A DNA stretch of 7,295 nucleotides, from contig JAQTVG010000044.1 of assembly GCA_028706895.1 (NCBI GenBank), positions 1-7,295 on the forward strand. Direction: 5' to 3'. Numbering within the stretch: position 1 is the stretch's first letter; the number at the start of each line of letters is the position of its first letter. Positions 6,220 to 7,295 of the stretch are shown in pieces. The position numbers were made by a program, and so were the translations under genes. The DNA comes from Candidatus Omnitrophota bacterium. Its GTDB lineage: Bacteria; Omnitrophota; Gorgyraeia; Gygaellales; Profunditerraquicolaceae. The notes under the pieces were generated by a model. The model was not told where the DNA came from. It saw only the letters and a program-made list of their open reading frames with translations, and did not search any database.

Positions 6220-7295
6220 AAGCCCAAGATTCAAGAGATGCCTTGAGATTATCCCCGGAACTTTATCATGGGGCATAATTTTCCTTATGATTTGCTTTGC
6301 GATATGGCGGCCGATTCTTTGCGCCATACTGATTATTATTTTTGATTTTTATTGGATTATCCGCACCACCTACTTAACGACGCTTTTGTTTATGGCTTAT
6401 AAAAAATTGTCGCAGCAGAAAAACAGGGATTGGCTTGGGGATTGCCGGAAATTATATGATAAAGATTGGCAGAGATTTTACCATTTGATTATTTTTCCGG
6501 TATATAAAGAGAGCTTAGATATACTAAGGCCTTCATTAGAGGCCTTAAGGCAGTGCCATTATCCAAAAGAGAAGATGATTGTTGTGGTTGCGTTTGAGGA
6601 GCGTAACGCTAAGGCAAGGGAGAACGCTTCTATTTTGGAGGCGGAATACAAATCCGATTTTCTGGGATACCTCTCTACATTCCATCCCGATGGCATCCCG
6701 GGAGAAGCGCGCACAAAAGGCGCTAATGCTACCTGGGCGGCAAAACAGGCAAAGGAATTTTTGGCGGGCCTGTCTATTCCTGACGAAGACGTTATCATCT
6801 CCTGTTTTGATGCCGATACTTGTGTTGACAAGCAGTATTTCGGGTGCCTCACGTATCACTTTTTGGCTTCGCCGAAACCTCATCAGGCCAGTTACCAGCC
6901 TATGCCGGTTTATAATAATAATATTTGGCATGCGCCTTCTTTTGCGAGGCTTGTTGAAATAAGCTCTTCGTTTTGCCAATTGATTGAAAGCATGCGCCTT
7001 GAAAAATTTGTCACTTTTTCCAGCCACAGCATGAGTTTCAAGACCCTTGTGGATATAGATTATTGGCCGGTTAATATGATTTCCGATGATTCCGTGGTGT
7101 ATTGGAAGGCCTTTCTCTTTTTTAACGGGGATTACCGCGTTGTGCCTCTATACATTACCGTTTCCATGGACGTGGCCTATTCCACAAATATCATTAAGAC
7201 CGTTATTATGCAGTATAAGCAGAAAAGAAGATGGGCATGGGGCGTAGAAAATTTTCCATTCCTGGTGACCGGCTTTATAGGTAAGGAGATACCAT
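6212..7295 (+). CDS. Membrane-associated family 2 glycosyltransferase (3' end cut by window)
   Basis: An open frame of 361 codons with no stop before the window ends. Start ATG 6212 overlaps the PEGA gene by eight bases; a TAA in this frame at 6203-6205 leaves no earlier start, and the nearest GGAG (6189-6192) is 19 bases away, so coupling to the upstream gene is likely. The N-terminus MNRSPRFKRCLEIIPG leads into two close hydrophobic segments (about 15-31 and 34-50). The GT-A catalytic domain starts near 91 with YHLIIFPVYKESLDILRPSL and a YPKEKMIVVVAFEER strand. Signatures of processive GT2 enzymes follow: D200-A-D202 (D-x-D, metal and nucleotide-sugar), D292-D293 (the ED-type catalytic base motif) and Q337-K-R-R340-W341 (QxxRW, acceptor/product binding). 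Further membrane helices are expected after the cut. Such enzymes polymerise or extend polysaccharide at the inner membrane, as cellulose or hyaluronan synthases do. Donor and product are unknown. I recall close relatives in candidate-phylum bacteria annotated only as GT2. Confidence 0.88.
   Translation, partial: MNRSPRFKRCLEIIPGTLSWGIIFLMICFAIWRPILCAILIIIFDFYWIIRTTYLTTLLFMAYKKLSQQKNRDWLGDCRKLYDKDWQRFYHLIIFPVYKESLDILRPSLEALRQCHYPKEKMIVVVAFEERNAKARENASILEAEYKSDFLGYLSTFHPDGIPGEARTKGANATWAAKQAKEFLAGLSIPDEDVIISCFDADTCVDKQYFGCLTYHFLASPKPHQASYQPMPVYNNNIWHAPSFARLVEISSSFCQLIESMRLEKFVTFSSHSMSFKTLVDIDYWPVNMISDDSVVYWKAFLFFNGDYRVVPLYITVSMDVAYSTNIIKTVIMQYKQKRRWAWGVENFPFLVTGFIGKEIP

Noticed and set aside
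6545..7027. Open frames on both strands across the glycosyltransferase region (for example 6545-7027 on - and 6579-6962 on +).
   Set aside because: They are out-of-frame shadows. The frame beginning at 6212 carries all recognisable GT2 motifs and is open to the window edge.

Overview
All genes lie on the + strand and are packed almost end to end. The largest gap between neighbours is 15 bases and two junctions overlap by 8 bases. No stretch of more than 15 bases lacks coding sequence. I see no promoter, terminator, RNA gene, transposon or CRISPR array, so the window looks like the inside of one long operon whose promoter lies upstream and whose end lies downstream. Both edges cut a gene: purH lacks its first two to three dozen codons, and the last gene, a glycosyltransferase, runs off the right edge.

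Layout: (1) purH (purine synthesis, C-terminal 490 residues), (2) folC (folylpolyglutamate/dihydrofolate synthase), (3) mnmE (tRNA-modifying GTPase) and (4) folE (GTP cyclohydrolase I) form a housekeeping block. All four products make, hold or use folates. They are followed by (5) a small lipoprotein of unknown function, (6) a membrane-anchored PEGA-domain protein with a propeller-like C-terminal part, and (7) a membrane-attached family 2 glycosyltransferase with D-x-D, D-D and Q-x-x-R-W signatures. Genes 5-7 look like a cell-envelope module.

Organism: a bacterium of moderate, slightly AT-leaning composition that uses many ATA (Ile) and AGG (Arg) codons. The lipobox protein with a +2 residue other than Asp suggests a diderm. 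The combination of the lipoprotein type, the PEGA/propeller protein and this glycosyltransferase type resembles what I recall from uncultured lineages such as Candidatus Omnitrophota, with the glycosyltransferase and PEGA protein also resembling families in candidate phyla radiation genomes. This placement is from memory, without a database search, and is only moderately confident.

The most unusual local feature is an in-frame stretch of about 15 extra codons in folC. It carries an imperfect palindrome and reads like a dispersed intergenic repeat that has become part of the protein. I found no clear evidence of a wholly new system. The lipoprotein-PEGA-glycosyltransferase trio is the best candidate for undescribed biology.
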